In this document: piece after piece, positions 1 through 9,056 of the stretch | Layout of the letters: every line of letters begins with the position of its first letter | Position numbering within the stretch: position 1 is the first letter of the stretch | Origin: Nitrospirota bacterium | GTDB taxonomy: Bacteria; Nitrospirota; 9FT-COMBO-42-15; HDB-SIOI813 | Direction: 5' to 3' | Length of the DNA stretch: 64,000 nt | NCBI GenBank assembly: GCA_020846775.1 | Contig: JADLDG010000022.1 | Coordinates: 1-64,000 of the forward strand | Notes under the pieces: generated by a model | What the model saw: only the letters and a program-made list of their open reading frames with translations | What the model was told of the DNA's origin: nothing | The model's database searches: none | Translations under genes and position numbers: made by a program

Positions 1-39
1 CAATTACCGACATTTAGGTATCTGACCTTATTTACAAAC

Positions 40-2148
40 ATGATAACAGGTCAGAGATATATAATGACAATAAAGCACCACAAACCTCTCTACAATTTCA
101 TAATCACTGCAATCTCCATTTTTGTGAGTGAAGCATTAGTCATGCTCATCCTGTCAAATCTCTTTTTTTTCCCAATCCCTTTTTCTATCATGCTCTTAGA
201 TGCGTCATTACTCACCTTATTAATAGTTCCAACCCTGTATTTCTCCTTAGTTCGTCCCCTGGAACAGAACATTGAAAAACGCATCCGTACTGAAGAGGAG
301 ATTAAACAGGCCAGAAACGAATTAGAAATGAAGGTATTAACACGAACAGTTGATCTTAACAGAACCATTGAGATACTATATCAGGAGATTGCAGAACGTA
401 CTCGTGCAGAAGCAGAGTCTTTAAAAACCGCGCTTCGGCTTGAACACCTGCTTCAGTCCGTACCTGCAATTATATATAGCTGCAGGATCGAAGGTGACCA
501 GTTAATACCTAACTATGCTAATTGCAAAACAAATGACTTCATGAAATATAATATTGATGAATGCTTAAATAATCCTGACTGGTGGAAAGATCGTATCCAT
601 CCTGATGACCGGGAACATGTGTTATCAATATTATCTAATAGATTATATATGGACAACCACATCAATTACGAATACCGTTTACGGACTCAAGACAACACCT
701 ATCGGTGGATACATGACAGTGTGAGATTGATTCGAGATCAGAACGGACAACCTCTGGAGATCGTGGGTTCATGGCTGGATATCACGGAGCGTAAGGAACA
801 GGAAAGTTTTATCAACCATATTGCCTATCACGACGACCTCACGGGCCTTCCAAACAAGAGCAGGCTTATTGCTGACTTTGATCAGATTGTCTCCATCACG
901 TCAAGACAGGGGCTGCATGCTGCCATCTTATATATTGATCTGAATCGCTTCAAGATAATAAATGATACATTGGGGCACACCGTGGGGGATGAAGTGCTGA
1001 AGGAGGTGGCATCAAGGCTCAACCGGTTTATTCGAGCCAGGGATACAATGGCCCGCCTTGGTGGAGATGAATTTATCATGATCTTTCCTGAGGTCAACAC
1101 GACAGAGGATGTATCAAAATTAGTAGACAGGGTATTTGCAGTCCTGGAGCCTCCAATAAAATTAAAAGAACATGAGTATACAGCGACAGCCTCGATAGGC
1201 GTAAGCATCTATCCGGAGGATGGCACTGACCTGGAGACCCTGATCCGCAAGGCCGATGCCGCCATGTACAAAGCTAAAGGAGAAAAGCAGAACAGCTGTC
1301 AGCTATACACAGCAAATATGCACGTAGTCAGCATTGAAAGGCTTAAGATGGAGGAGAAGCTTCGAAGGGCCTTTGGGAATAATGAGTTTTTACTCCATTA
1401 TCAACCCCAGCTGGATATCGACAAGGGGGAAATCATTGGTATAGAGGCTCTTGTTCGATGGGATGATCCGAAGCTGGGCCTTATACCACCTGGAAAGTTC
1501 ATCCCCCTGTCTGAGGAAACAGGGCTGATTATTCCATTAGGTAAATGGATAGCGGAAACGGCCTGCCGGCAGAGTAAAGCATGGCAGGATAAAGGACTGA
1601 ACCCTGCCGTGATCTCTATTAATGTTTCAAGGCTCCAATTCAAGAAAAAAGACTTTCTGAACTCTATACGTCAAAATATTAATGAGACAGGCATTGATCC
1701 AACCCTTCTTGAAATCGAGATTACTGAATCTATCATCATGGATGATGCTGAAACTACCTTCAACTTGCTCAACCAATTAAGGGAGACAGGCGTCAGGATT
1801 GCAATAGATGATTTTGGCATTGGTTATTCATCGCTTGCCTATCTTAAGAACATGCCAATAGATATACTCAAGATAGATCAGTCATTTGTAAACAACATAA
1901 CTGAAGATGAAAATTCCAGGGCAATATGTCATGCAATCATCGCTATGGCTGATAGTCTTCATGTAGATGTAATTGCGGAGGGAGTGGAGACCATGGAGCA
2001 ATTACTGATGCTGCGCGATCTGAACTGTAAAAAGGTTCAGGGATATCTGATCTCAAAACCTGTACCTGCAAACGATTTTGAACACTTTCTGAATAAAGAT
2101 TGGCAATTTAGATTAGTCAACTCCTCTACAGGGCCCTATTGTAAATAG
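40..2148 (+). CDS. Membrane PAS-GGDEF-EAL cyclic-di-GMP protein
   Basis: Probable bifunctional c-di-GMP diguanylate cyclase/phosphodiesterase, 702 aa. Two hydrophobic helices lie at about residues 18-72. They are followed by a charged coiled coil (75-130), a PAS_3-type sensor ending in a PAC motif (DITERKE) near residue 255, a GGDEF domain and an EAL domain. The GGDEF motif is intact at 341-345, with an RxxD inhibitory I-site five residues before it. EAL is intact at 469-471, followed by the DDFGIGYSS and AEGVET motifs of active phosphodiesterases. Both activities may therefore be present, with product feedback. No clear ribosome site precedes position 40, and an ATG at 64 is an equally good start. 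It stands alone, convergent with the Kelch gene. The sensed signal is unknown. Confidence 0.93.
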   Translation: MITGQRYIMTIKHHKPLYNFIITAISIFVSEALVMLILSNLFFFPIPFSIMLLDASLLTLLIVPTLYFSLVRPLEQNIEKRIRTEEEIKQARNELEMKVLTRTVDLNRTIEILYQEIAERTRAEAESLKTALRLEHLLQSVPAIIYSCRIEGDQLIPNYANCKTNDFMKYNIDECLNNPDWWKDRIHPDDREHVLSILSNRLYMDNHINYEYRLRTQDNTYRWIHDSVRLIRDQNGQPLEIVGSWLDITERKEQESFINHIAYHDDLTGLPNKSRLIADFDQIVSITSRQGLHAAILYIDLNRFKIINDTLGHTVGDEVLKEVASRLNRFIRARDTMARLGGDEFIMIFPEVNTTEDVSKLVDRVFAVLEPPIKLKEHEYTATASIGVSIYPEDGTDLETLIRKADAAMYKAKGEKQNSCQLYTANMHVVSIERLKMEEKLRRAFGNNEFLLHYQPQLDIDKGEIIGIEALVRWDDPKLGLIPPGKFIPLSEETGLIIPLGKWIAETACRQSKAWQDKGLNPAVISINVSRLQFKKKDFLNSIRQNINETGIDPTLLEIEITESIIMDDAETTFNLLNQLRETGVRIAIDDFGIGYSSLAYLKNMPIDILKIDQSFVNNITEDENSRAICHAIIAMADSLHVDVIAEGVETMEQLLMLRDLNCKKVQGYLISKPVPANDFEHFLNKDWQFRLVNSSTGPYCK

Positions 2149-2303
2149 CTGTCAATTCAAATCACTCAAGAAGAATCGTATGATGTCCTAATTTCCCTGC
2201 AAGATTCCGGCTTCCTGTTTGATGAGTAATGCAACATATGTCATATAAATGCAATTTATATAATGGTGGGTTCTATGAGACCATTGAAAGAAAGGGAAAA
2301 CTC

Positions 2304-2319
2304 AGCAATGAGCAATGAG
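2304..2319 (+). repeat. Short AGCAATG tandem repeat
   Basis: AGCAATGAGCAATGAG sits two bases past the stop of the Kelch gene. The same short sequence recurs at 15026-15055, 20685-20693 (minus) and 25021-25036 (minus), each time in a gene-end/gene-start junction. Confidence 0.6.
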
Positions 2320-2320
2320 G

Positions 2321-3238
2321 TCAAAGATCAGGAATGTGATGAGATGCAACTGTATCCATGACCGTCCTGCCATCGGATTCCCAGCCGCCTATCAGATAGA
2401 TAGTATCTTCCACTGATTCAACACCCATAGCTGCACGCGGCTTGTCTATATCAGAGGGCCTCTGCCACGATTTATTGCCCTTATCATACCATGCGACCCT
2501 TGAATGAATTCCATCCGTACTGTAGCCGCCAAAAATGTGTAATTTACCTTTGTGTATACAAATACCGTGTGCAGCGGCAGGCCATGGAAGTGAGAAGCCA
2601 TTTTCTTTCGACCATGAATTACTGGCAGGATCATATGTGTCAATCAGATCATATTCAGTAAGACTTTTCCCTGTAAATGCTACTCCGCCTGTTGCCAGTA
2701 TCTTATTTCCTGACAAGGCACCTTTTAGAGCAAATCTTGGAACTGGCAGCGGTGCAATTTCTATCCATCGCCCTTCAGAGACGTTTAATCTCTCACAGAA
2801 CGAAAAGCCAGGATCCTTTGAAGGGCCTCCCTCTGTCGCATCCGGATGATGCCCCCCCATAATATAGATATCATTACCTGACACGGCAACACCGGGATAG
2901 TCATGAGGCATAATCATATCAGGTCCCGTCTCCCAACTGTCTTCTGCGGGATCATATATCTCTACTGTGGCAAGGAATTTAAATTTGCCATCAGGTTTTT
3001 TATATCCACCGCCAATGACATAAACCTTCTCTCCAATCAGGGCTGCTGCAGCGCCTGAACGATGGGTCGGCATCGTCCTTCCCCACGACCATTCATCTCT
3101 TGCAGGATCATATATCTCTACAGTATCAAGACTAAGGAAATTAGGACCTCCTCCTCCAAACACATATATTTTACCTTGATATGATACAGTAGCAGGATGA
3201 GATCGGGCTGTGCACAAGGATTTCTTAATTTTCCACAT
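2321..3238 (-). CDS. Kelch-repeat beta-propeller protein
   Basis: A 305-residue protein made almost wholly of six Kelch repeats. Each has the G-G doublet after a hydrophobic strand (VFGGG, VIGGG, IMGGH, ATGGV, IFGGY, LIGGW) and an aromatic pair such as YDPA..W four strands on. Six blades predict a closed beta-propeller, usually a protein- or glycan-binding scaffold or a mutarotase-like enzyme. No signal peptide is visible at the start (MWKIKKSLC), so it appears cytoplasmic. It is monocistronic. Its specific ligand cannot be told from sequence. Confidence 0.85.
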   Translation of the reverse strand: MWKIKKSLCTARSHPATVSYQGKIYVFGGGGPNFLSLDTVEIYDPARDEWSWGRTMPTHRSGAAAALIGEKVYVIGGGYKKPDGKFKFLATVEIYDPAEDSWETGPDMIMPHDYPGVAVSGNDIYIMGGHHPDATEGGPSKDPGFSFCERLNVSEGRWIEIAPLPVPRFALKGALSGNKILATGGVAFTGKSLTEYDLIDTYDPASNSWSKENGFSLPWPAAAHGICIHKGKLHIFGGYSTDGIHSRVAWYDKGNKSWQRPSDIDKPRAAMGVESVEDTIYLIGGWESDGRTVMDTVASHHIPDL

Positions 3239-3320
3239 GATACGCTATATTATTAAATGTATGTTAAATGGTCAACAGATAATTTCACTGGATTCACGAA
3301 TTATTAAAAAGGGACGGCAA

Positions 3321-4508
3321 TTATTTATCAAGGAAGATCTTAAGACTCTTGTGAGTCTTAGGATGCCTGAGTTTTCTCATCGCCTTGGTCTCAATCTGGC
3401 TGACTCTCTCACGATTTATTTTTAACTTTTTTGCAATCTCTTCCATGGAATACCGTTTTGATTCACCTATTCCAAACTTCATTCTAAGTACTTTTTCCTC
3501 CTTAGGCGAAAGAACCGACAGGGCTTCATCAAGCTCATTCATGAGCTCATCACTTATAATATCATCGGCAGGCGATGCCTGTTCCTTATCCTCCACAAAA
3601 TCTGAAATTGTACTTTCCCCATCCTCACCTGCAGGCGTTTCAAGAGAGACTTCTTTGTGAATCATAGCCATTAGTCCTGTAATCTTCTCAACTGGCAGGC
3701 CCATCTTTTCTGAGAGTTCTTCCGGTGTTGGCTCTCTGCCGTTTTCCTGAATAAATCTCACGGAGGTCCGCATCATTTTGTTTATCTTAGACAAGATATG
3801 TGCCGGAATATTTAACGAGGTAGCTGACAGCAGGGCAGATTTCATAATATATTGCTTTATCCACCATGTAGCATAGGTAGAAAATCTGTAACCCTTTCTG
3901 TAATCAAACTTATCCACTGCCCTCATAAGTCCGATATTACCCTCCTGGATAAGGTCCATAAGCTGAGCATCATTCATGGAATACTTTCTTGCAATATCTG
4001 CTGCAAGCCTGAGGTTTGCCCTGATGAACCTGTCTTTAACCTCCTGCATTTTATTCTCATGATCGTCAATCAAGGACATTGTCTCTTTGAATGTTTCTTC
4101 ACCTGATTGCCTTTCACCCCTGATCCTTTCTACTGTCTTTTCAATTATCCCCGTGAGCCTGTCTGCATCAAGGATACGGTATTTAAGTGAGCCGTTGTCC
4201 CTCCCGCCTTCGATGAGATCAATAATCTCATCTGTAATTTTCAATAAATCATCTCCGGTTACTTCGTCGTCAGGCAGAGATTCTGAAACTAAATTAGTTC
4301 CTTCTTCTTTGCGTTCAGACATCTTCAGAAGATCCCGCCTCAACTTGAATATCTCCTCCGTCAGTACTCCCGAATCTAATAATTCTTGTAAGATGGCAAT
4401 GCGGTGATCTTCCATGGATCTTGCAAGCTCAATTTCCTCCTCCGCTGTCAGCAGAGGTACAGCGCGAATCTTTTCTAAATATGTTTTTACAGTATCAGAA
4501 GATTTCAT
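3321..4508 (-). CDS. Sigma-70 family (group 2-like) RNA polymerase sigma factor
   Basis: A 395-aa sigma factor. Region 1.2 is at residues 4-35, followed by an acidic non-conserved insert (about 65-155), region 2 (159-222), region 3 (about 235-310) and region 4 with its helix-turn-helix (RERVSQIETKAMRKLRHP) near 355-385. The core-binding and melting helix (RFSTYATWWIKQ, 208-219) is canonical. The segment just after it is not: where housekeeping RpoD has a conserved DQARTIRIP-like stretch, this protein reads LLSATSLNIP. The residue equivalent to the -10-reading Thr is Met222. It is therefore probably an alternative sigma rather than the housekeeping one. It is divergent from an Hsp20 gene with under 100 bp between, which suggests a stress regulon. 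A TATAAT box lies 10 nt before the ATG. Confidence 0.88.
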   Translation of the reverse strand: MKSSDTVKTYLEKIRAVPLLTAEEEIELARSMEDHRIAILQELLDSGVLTEEIFKLRRDLLKMSERKEEGTNLVSESLPDDEVTGDDLLKITDEIIDLIEGGRDNGSLKYRILDADRLTGIIEKTVERIRGERQSGEETFKETMSLIDDHENKMQEVKDRFIRANLRLAADIARKYSMNDAQLMDLIQEGNIGLMRAVDKFDYRKGYRFSTYATWWIKQYIMKSALLSATSLNIPAHILSKINKMMRTSVRFIQENGREPTPEELSEKMGLPVEKITGLMAMIHKEVSLETPAGEDGESTISDFVEDKEQASPADDIISDELMNELDEALSVLSPKEEKVLRMKFGIGESKRYSMEEIAKKLKINRERVSQIETKAMRKLRHPKTHKSLKIFLDK

Positions 4509-4603
4509 GTCACAATATATTATATCAGATTCATTATAATAGGAGGTTGTAATAGAAATTACAATGGGTTATAGTAATCTTACACATGAAAGGAGGTCTT
4601 AAG
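4509..4603. promoter_or_regulatory. Divergent promoter region, sigma factor / hsp20
   Basis: 95 bp between two divergent starts, very AT-rich. TATAAT-like boxes occur on both strands (plus 4535-4540; minus within 4519-4524). No good TTGACA partner was found for either. A strong AGGAGG (4591-4596) serves hsp20. Confidence 0.45.
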
Positions 4604-5092
4604 ATGAATAGAAAACCTGTGCCCTGGAGGGGGCCTTCAGAGATTTCGCGTATGGCAAAAGAAATGGAGCGTTTTGCAGAGGATTCCTTTGGACGTGGTT
4701 GGGGACAACGCGGCATGCCTTTTTTACGCCGCTGGCAGGCATTAAAGAGGGCAGAAGAATGGGCAGCGGCTCCTAAGGTTGATGTCTACGAAGAGGATAA
4801 TGATGTGGTAATCAAGACCGAGGTTCCCGGCATGGATAAAGATGAGATTGAGATATCACTGGAGGGAAACACTCTCACCCTGAAAGGAGAGAAGAAAAAG
4901 GAAGAAAAGATCGAGGATAAGGACTATTCTTACAGTGAGCGATATTTCGGAAGTTTCACACGAACGATTGAACTTCCTGCCGATGTGCAGGCCGACAAGG
5001 TTACAGCAGCGCTTAAGAATGGCGTACTTAATATAAGATTACCCAAGGTAGAATCTGCGAAGAAGAAAGAAGTAAAGATCAAGGTTGATTAG
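4604..5092 (+). CDS. Small heat shock protein, Hsp20/alpha-crystallin family
   Basis: A 162-aa ATP-independent chaperone that holds unfolding proteins in the cytoplasm. A charged N-terminal arm (1-50) precedes the alpha-crystallin domain. The domain starts at KVDVYEEDNDVVIKTEVPG and ends with the signature GVLNIRLPK near residue 150. The AGGAGG seven bases upstream fixes the ATG at 4604; an earlier in-frame ATG at 4586 precedes that ribosome site and is rejected. It is divergent from an alternative sigma factor, and the GcvT-like gene follows after 9 bp in the same direction. Heat or stress control is inferred, not shown: no CIRCE or ROSE element was recognised. Confidence 0.95.
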   Translation: MNRKPVPWRGPSEISRMAKEMERFAEDSFGRGWGQRGMPFLRRWQALKRAEEWAAAPKVDVYEEDNDVVIKTEVPGMDKDEIEISLEGNTLTLKGEKKKEEKIEDKDYSYSERYFGSFTRTIELPADVQADKVTAALKNGVLNIRLPKVESAKKKEVKIKVD

Positions 5093-5101
5093 TTTCTTTA
5101 T

Positions 5102-6256
5102 ATGTCTATGAAACGATCACCACTTTACGAAATACATAAATCCATCGGTGTTTCATTCACTGAATTCAATGGCTGGGAGATACCGGCACATTACGGAGAC
5201 CCTGAGACAGAACACCTTGCGGTCAGAAGCAATGCCGGCATGATGGATTTTACCCATAGGGGAAAGATCCGTATCTCAGGCAAAGACAGAACAAAGTTTC
5301 TGCAGAATATCCTTTCGCAGGACATAAACAAGTTAACACCTGGGACAGGCGGACATGCCGCCCTTTTAAACACTAAAGGACACATGCTTGCCTATATGCG
5401 GATATACAGTGATGAGAGTGCATTCCTTATTGACACAGAATCCGGCCAGTCAGATAAGATTATACAAATACTCAATCGCTATCTGTTCAGGGAAGAGGTT
5501 AAGATAGAGGATGTCACACTGAAAAATGGTCTTATAACGGTGCAAGGTCCACACTCGAGGGATATTATATCCAGGATAAGCGGAGCGGATATTAATGAAA
5601 TGGAAGAATGCAGCAACATTAACCTCACCATAAAGGACATAAACTGCAGGCTTGTTAAGGCTACATATACGGGAGAAGAAGGTTATGGCATCTATACCCC
5701 ATGGGATAGTCTTCAGAATGTCTGGGAAGCCGTACTTATGCCATCATCTTCAGGGGCCGGCGGAATAATACCGGCCGGTCATGACGCATATAACTCCCTA
5801 CGCATCGAGGCTGGAATCCCTGTATATTCTATTGATATGGATGAGGATACAATACCTATTGAGGCCAATCTTGATAATGCAATCAGCTACACAAAGGGCT
5901 GCTATATAGGTCAGGAGACGATCGCCCGAATTAATTTCAAGGGTCATGTAAACAGGAAGCTGACAGGATTTACGGTCCATCCGGGGACCGGAATAAATCA
6001 TGTTACCGAAGGCAGAATTATAGTGCACAAAGGGGACCGGATATACGCTGTTACGGAAAACACTGAAAATAGCATAGGCATAATTACAAGCGCCTGCTTT
6101 TCTCCAACTCTCAACGATGTTATAGCGATTGGTTATTTACGTATGAAATATTGTGAACCGGGCACCGAAGTTAGAATAGACAGTAGTTCTCATCAGATTT
6201 CTGCAGTAGTCACCGTCATACCATTTTACACAAATAAGCAAAACTCCCATAGTTAA
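5102..6256 (+). CDS. ygfZ: YgfZ/GcvT-family folate-binding protein
   Basis: A 384-aa tetrahydrofolate-binding protein of the GcvT/YgfZ family. The family acts in Fe-S cluster assembly or repair (YgfZ) or one-carbon transfer (GcvT). The N-terminal part is GcvT-like (SIGVSFTEFNGWEIPAHYG). The diagnostic YgfZ motif KGCYIGQE is at about residues 264-271, and its cysteine marks the Fe-S-maintenance branch. A C-terminal barrel follows (RKLTGFTVHPG). No glycine-cleavage genes (gcvH, gcvP) are nearby, which favours YgfZ over aminomethyltransferase. It starts 9 bp after hsp20 with little ribosome site; a second ATG lies at 5108. Confidence 0.82.
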   Translation: MSMKRSPLYEIHKSIGVSFTEFNGWEIPAHYGDPETEHLAVRSNAGMMDFTHRGKIRISGKDRTKFLQNILSQDINKLTPGTGGHAALLNTKGHMLAYMRIYSDESAFLIDTESGQSDKIIQILNRYLFREEVKIEDVTLKNGLITVQGPHSRDIISRISGADINEMEECSNINLTIKDINCRLVKATYTGEEGYGIYTPWDSLQNVWEAVLMPSSSGAGGIIPAGHDAYNSLRIEAGIPVYSIDMDEDTIPIEANLDNAISYTKGCYIGQETIARINFKGHVNRKLTGFTVHPGTGINHVTEGRIIVHKGDRIYAVTENTENSIGIITSACFSPTLNDVIAIGYLRMKYCEPGTEVRIDSSSHQISAVVTVIPFYTNKQNSHS

Positions 6257-6276
6257 CATCAGCTCATAAAAAAACA

Positions 6277-6305
6277 ATTGACAAAACATCTGTAAGATGT
6301 TAAAA
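6277..6305 (+). promoter_or_regulatory. Candidate promoter and operator of the ATP synthase operon
   Basis: TTGACA at 6277-6282 precedes a weak -10 (TAAAAG, 6300-6305) with 17 bp between. The spacer holds a perfect inverted repeat AACATCT-gta-AGATGTT (6284-6300), a likely operator or hairpin. It is placed between the ygfZ stop and the first ATP synthase gene. Confidence 0.35.
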
Positions 6306-6337
6306 GATTGGGTTATTTCAAGTGAGGAAAAAGTCGC

Positions 6338-6571
6338 ATGGTGGAGAACAGCGATAATGAAAAGTACCGTTATGTTCGCCAGGTAGGGCTTTATACCGGA
6401 ATCCCTGTTCTTCTTGTGGCAGGGCCCGCAATAGGCTTCTTCATAGGAAATTACTTGGATAAAAAGCTGGGTACAGACCCGTGGTTTATGATCTTCTTCA
6501 TCGTAGTTGGCTTTGTTGCCAGCATTAGACAGACCATAGAGTTCATTACGAGGGCAAGTAATAGAAAATAA
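6338..6571 (+). CDS. atpZ: AtpZ/AtpI-like F1Fo ATPase accessory membrane protein
   Basis: A 77-aa protein with two hydrophobic helices (about 20-42 and 49-68) joined by the GNYLDKKLGTDPW loop typical of the AtpZ/AtpQ family. Members occur at the head of atp operons and are thought to help with ion (Mg2+/Ca2+) supply or Fo assembly with AtpI. It is the first gene of the operon, and atpI follows after one base. An AGGAA-type site precedes the ATG at a wide spacing. Confidence 0.8.
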   Translation: MVENSDNEKYRYVRQVGLYTGIPVLLVAGPAIGFFIGNYLDKKLGTDPWFMIFFIVVGFVASIRQTIEFITRASNRK

Positions 6572-6572
6572 T

Positions 6573-6968
6573 ATGGAAAGAAACTTCTTAAAAAGATCTA
6601 TTCGGGCATCTGTAATAGTTACAGTAATACTCTTCCCTTTTACACTCTACTATTTTGGAATTCATACAGGATGGGGGTTTGTGGCAGGGTCGGCATGGAA
6701 CATCGTTAATGTATATCTGTTGTCCCAGGTGGTCATTAACCTTATTACCCCACATCCGTCTAATAAGAAACTGGGGGCGGTGGCAGGCATATTAAAGTTT
6801 CCGGTCCTTTATGGTATAGGATATGTAATCTTAAGCTATACTAACCCATCAGTCTATGGTATTATGGCCGGGTTTACTCTCATACTCGGAATTATTTTAT
6901 TGAAGGCAATAGGGATCTATTACCTGAACATTTCTTATCAGGGGAAGAAGAGTTATGGAAGCAGCTAA
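6573..6968 (+). CDS. atpI: ATP synthase protein I
   Basis: A 131-aa, four-helix membrane protein at the standard AtpI position. It is predicted to assist c-ring assembly; the family is not essential for catalysis. Hydrophobic segments lie at about residues 12-30, 34-56, 68-88 and 94-116. Its 3' end overlaps atpB by 14 bp, so translation is probably coupled. The family has poor sequence conservation; the assignment rests on topology and position. Confidence 0.75.
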   Translation: MERNFLKRSIRASVIVTVILFPFTLYYFGIHTGWGFVAGSAWNIVNVYLLSQVVINLITPHPSNKKLGAVAGILKFPVLYGIGYVILSYTNPSVYGIMAGFTLILGIILLKAIGIYYLNISYQGKKSYGSS

Positions 6969-7737
6969 CAGCGCACACGGCGGCGGAGCGCCTGAAGTAG
7001 CAAATATTATCACTTTACTTAATAGTTATTTCCATGAGTCATCCATAGTCTCTTTTCTGCACCACTGGGAAAATCCGGTTTTCTCTGTCATCATTATTAC
7101 AGGACTTGTTATTGTAGCAAGAATGGCAGCAAGAAAGAGGGCTTTGATCCCTGGCAAACTTCAGAATTTTGTTGAGTTCGCACTTGAGAGCCTTGATAAT
7201 CTCTCAAATGAAGTCATCGGTCATCATGGAAGACATTATGCTCCTTTCATAGGCACACTTTTTATCTATATATTAGTCATGAATTTGAGCGGACTTATCC
7301 CGTTTTTTAAGTCTCCATCCTCAAGTCTTAACACAACAATAGGTCTTGCAGTAATAGTATTCATCTATGTACAGTACACGGGCCTGAGAAGGCTTGGGCC
7401 CGGAGGATATATCTTTCATCTCCTTGGACAGCCAAGAGATGTTATGGGGTGGGTATTTGTGCCCTTGATGCTTCCACTGCATGTGATCGAGGAATTCATT
7501 AAGCCAATGAGCCTTTCTCTCCGACTTTTTGGAAACGTCTTTGGAGAAGATGTTCTTATTGGTGCATTTGTTACAATGGGTATTTTGGCATTGAGTTTTG
7601 TGGGAAGCCCGATTGGCATTCCACTTCAGATACCATTTATGCTCCTTGCAATAATAACAGGTACCATTCAGGCACTGGTCTTTACACTTTTGAGTACTGT
7701 TTATATATCATTGATGCTGCCGCATGAGGAGCATTAG
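6955..7737 (+). CDS. atpB: F1Fo ATP synthase subunit a
   Basis: A 260-aa membrane subunit that forms the proton half-channels next to the c-ring. The essential arginine lies in the SLRLFGN motif (about residue 188). The family signature around ISLMLPHE is at the C-terminus and NLSGLIPFF is in the middle. Five to six hydrophobic helices are apparent. The start lies inside the end of atpI. Length is normal for the family. Confidence 0.96.
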   Translation: MEAANSAHGGGAPEVANIITLLNSYFHESSIVSFLHHWENPVFSVIIITGLVIVARMAARKRALIPGKLQNFVEFALESLDNLSNEVIGHHGRHYAPFIGTLFIYILVMNLSGLIPFFKSPSSSLNTTIGLAVIVFIYVQYTGLRRLGPGGYIFHLLGQPRDVMGWVFVPLMLPLHVIEEFIKPMSLSLRLFGNVFGEDVLIGAFVTMGILALSFVGSPIGIPLQIPFMLLAIITGTIQALVFTLLSTVYISLMLPHEEH

Positions 7738-7768
7738 AACATCAACGTAAGAAAGGAGGAGTAAAACA

Positions 7769-8005
7769 ATGGATTTTCAAACAAGTTTAGGATTAGCGCT
7801 TCCAATAGGGGTAGGATTAGCGGCTATTGGTTCAGGTCTTGGTCTCGGCAGGGCTGTAGGTTCTGCCATGGAGGCTATGGGAAGACAGCCTGAGGCTGCC
7901 GGTAAGATCCAGACTGCAATGGTTATCGGTGCAGCATTCATCGAGGCATTGACCATCTATGCACTTCTGACAGTCTTTATTTTCCAGGGCAAGCTTGGCG
8001 GATAA
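7769..8005 (+). CDS. atpE: F1Fo ATP synthase subunit c
   Basis: A 78-aa proteolipid forming the rotor ring. Two helices flank the RQPEAAGK loop, and the ion-carrying Glu is in AAFIEALTIY. Compared with Na+-type rings, the helix-1 Gln is Leu (GLGLGRA) and the Ser-Thr after the Glu is Ala-Leu, so sodium ligands are missing and a proton ring is expected. A strong GAAAGGAGGAG site precedes the ATG, fitting the high c-subunit copy number needed. Confidence 0.96.
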   Translation: MDFQTSLGLALPIGVGLAAIGSGLGLGRAVGSAMEAMGRQPEAAGKIQTAMVIGAAFIEALTIYALLTVFIFQGKLGG

Positions 8006-8028
8006 ATAGAGATATAAGGGGAGATACT

Positions 8029-8514
8029 TTGAATCTTGAAATACAACAGATACTGACTCAGGCGCTTGGTTTTCTTGTACTCCTTTTTATCCTGAAGAAG
8101 ATAGCCTGGAAGCCTCTACTCTCCCTCCTCGATGAAAGGAGGGAGAAGATATTATCTGAATTCCAGTCCATTGAGCGTACGAAGTCTGAACTCTCAAGGT
8201 TGGAGCAGGAATATAAGGCCAGACTCGCAGAGATAGACGCACAGGCAAGGCAGAAGATTCAGGAGGCAATCGCTGAAGGCCATCAGATTGCAGTGGATGT
8301 ACAGGAAAAGGCACGGGAAGAGGCAAAAAATATCCTTAACAAGGCAAAGGATAACATTGATTTAGAGATCGCCAAGGCACGGGTCGAGCTGCGGAATCAG
8401 GTCGTTTCCCTTGCAATAAGTGCTGCTGAGAAAGTTATAAAAGAGGAACTCTCGGATGAACGTCATAAGCGCCTCGTAAATGAGTTTATTGATGAGGCAG
8501 GTCAGCTAAGGTGA
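8029..8514 (+). CDS. atpF: F1Fo ATP synthase subunit b
   Basis: A 161-aa peripheral-stalk subunit. An N-terminal membrane helix (about 8-25) is followed by a long charged helix that dimerises. The start codon is TTG, placed correctly after AAGGGGAG. The stop overlaps the GTG start of atpH by 4 bp. Only one b gene is present, so a b2 homodimer stalk is expected rather than the b/b' pair of phototrophs. Confidence 0.95.
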   Translation: MNLEIQQILTQALGFLVLLFILKKIAWKPLLSLLDERREKILSEFQSIERTKSELSRLEQEYKARLAEIDAQARQKIQEAIAEGHQIAVDVQEKAREEAKNILNKAKDNIDLEIAKARVELRNQVVSLAISAAEKVIKEELSDERHKRLVNEFIDEAGQLR

Positions 8515-9056
8515 GAAAAAGGATAATTTCTGAGAGATATGCCAGTGCCCTCCTGAATGTTGCCAGGAAGAGGGAGACAGCAGATCGGGTCTTTGATAAC
8601 CTGGAAAATCTCAAACAGTTGATTTCAGAAAATGTCTCATTGCGGATATTTCTTGAGAGCCCTCACATTACACAGGAAGACAAGATGGCCTTTATAAAAA
8701 AGGTCTTCAGTGAGTCTTTTGATGAAACAGCTATGAACTTTCTTTTATTACTTGTTAAGAAATACAGACTGAAATTCCTTACAGAGATCATCGAGGAGTA
8801 TGAAAGACTTTATGACATAGTAAGGTCTGTTCAGAAGACGGATGTTATATCGGCATATCCATTAGACGATGAGACCGTCGCAAGGCTGCGGACTGCAATA
8901 GAATATTCAATGAAGAAATCTGTAAAGTTGTGTTTCTATGTAGACCCTAAGATATTGGGTGGTGTTATTATTAAGACCCCTAATCTTATTATTGACGGGA
9001 GTATACGTAGAAAGCTGAATGACCTCAGCTACGCTATGACTTCGTTGAAGGTGTAG
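8511..9056 (+). CDS. atpH: F1Fo ATP synthase subunit delta
   Basis: A 181-aa OSCP/delta subunit that joins the peripheral stalk to the F1 head. It has the N-terminal six-helix domain beginning SERYASALLNVA and a C-terminal domain with the conserved GGVIIKTPNLIIDGSIRRKL motif. It starts at GTG overlapping the atpF stop (GTGA), so translation is coupled. It is followed by an unusual 158-bp gap before atpA. Confidence 0.95.
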   Translation: MRKRIISERYASALLNVARKRETADRVFDNLENLKQLISENVSLRIFLESPHITQEDKMAFIKKVFSESFDETAMNFLLLLVKKYRLKFLTEIIEEYERLYDIVRSVQKTDVISAYPLDDETVARLRTAIEYSMKKSVKLCFYVDPKILGGVIIKTPNLIIDGSIRRKLNDLSYAMTSLKV

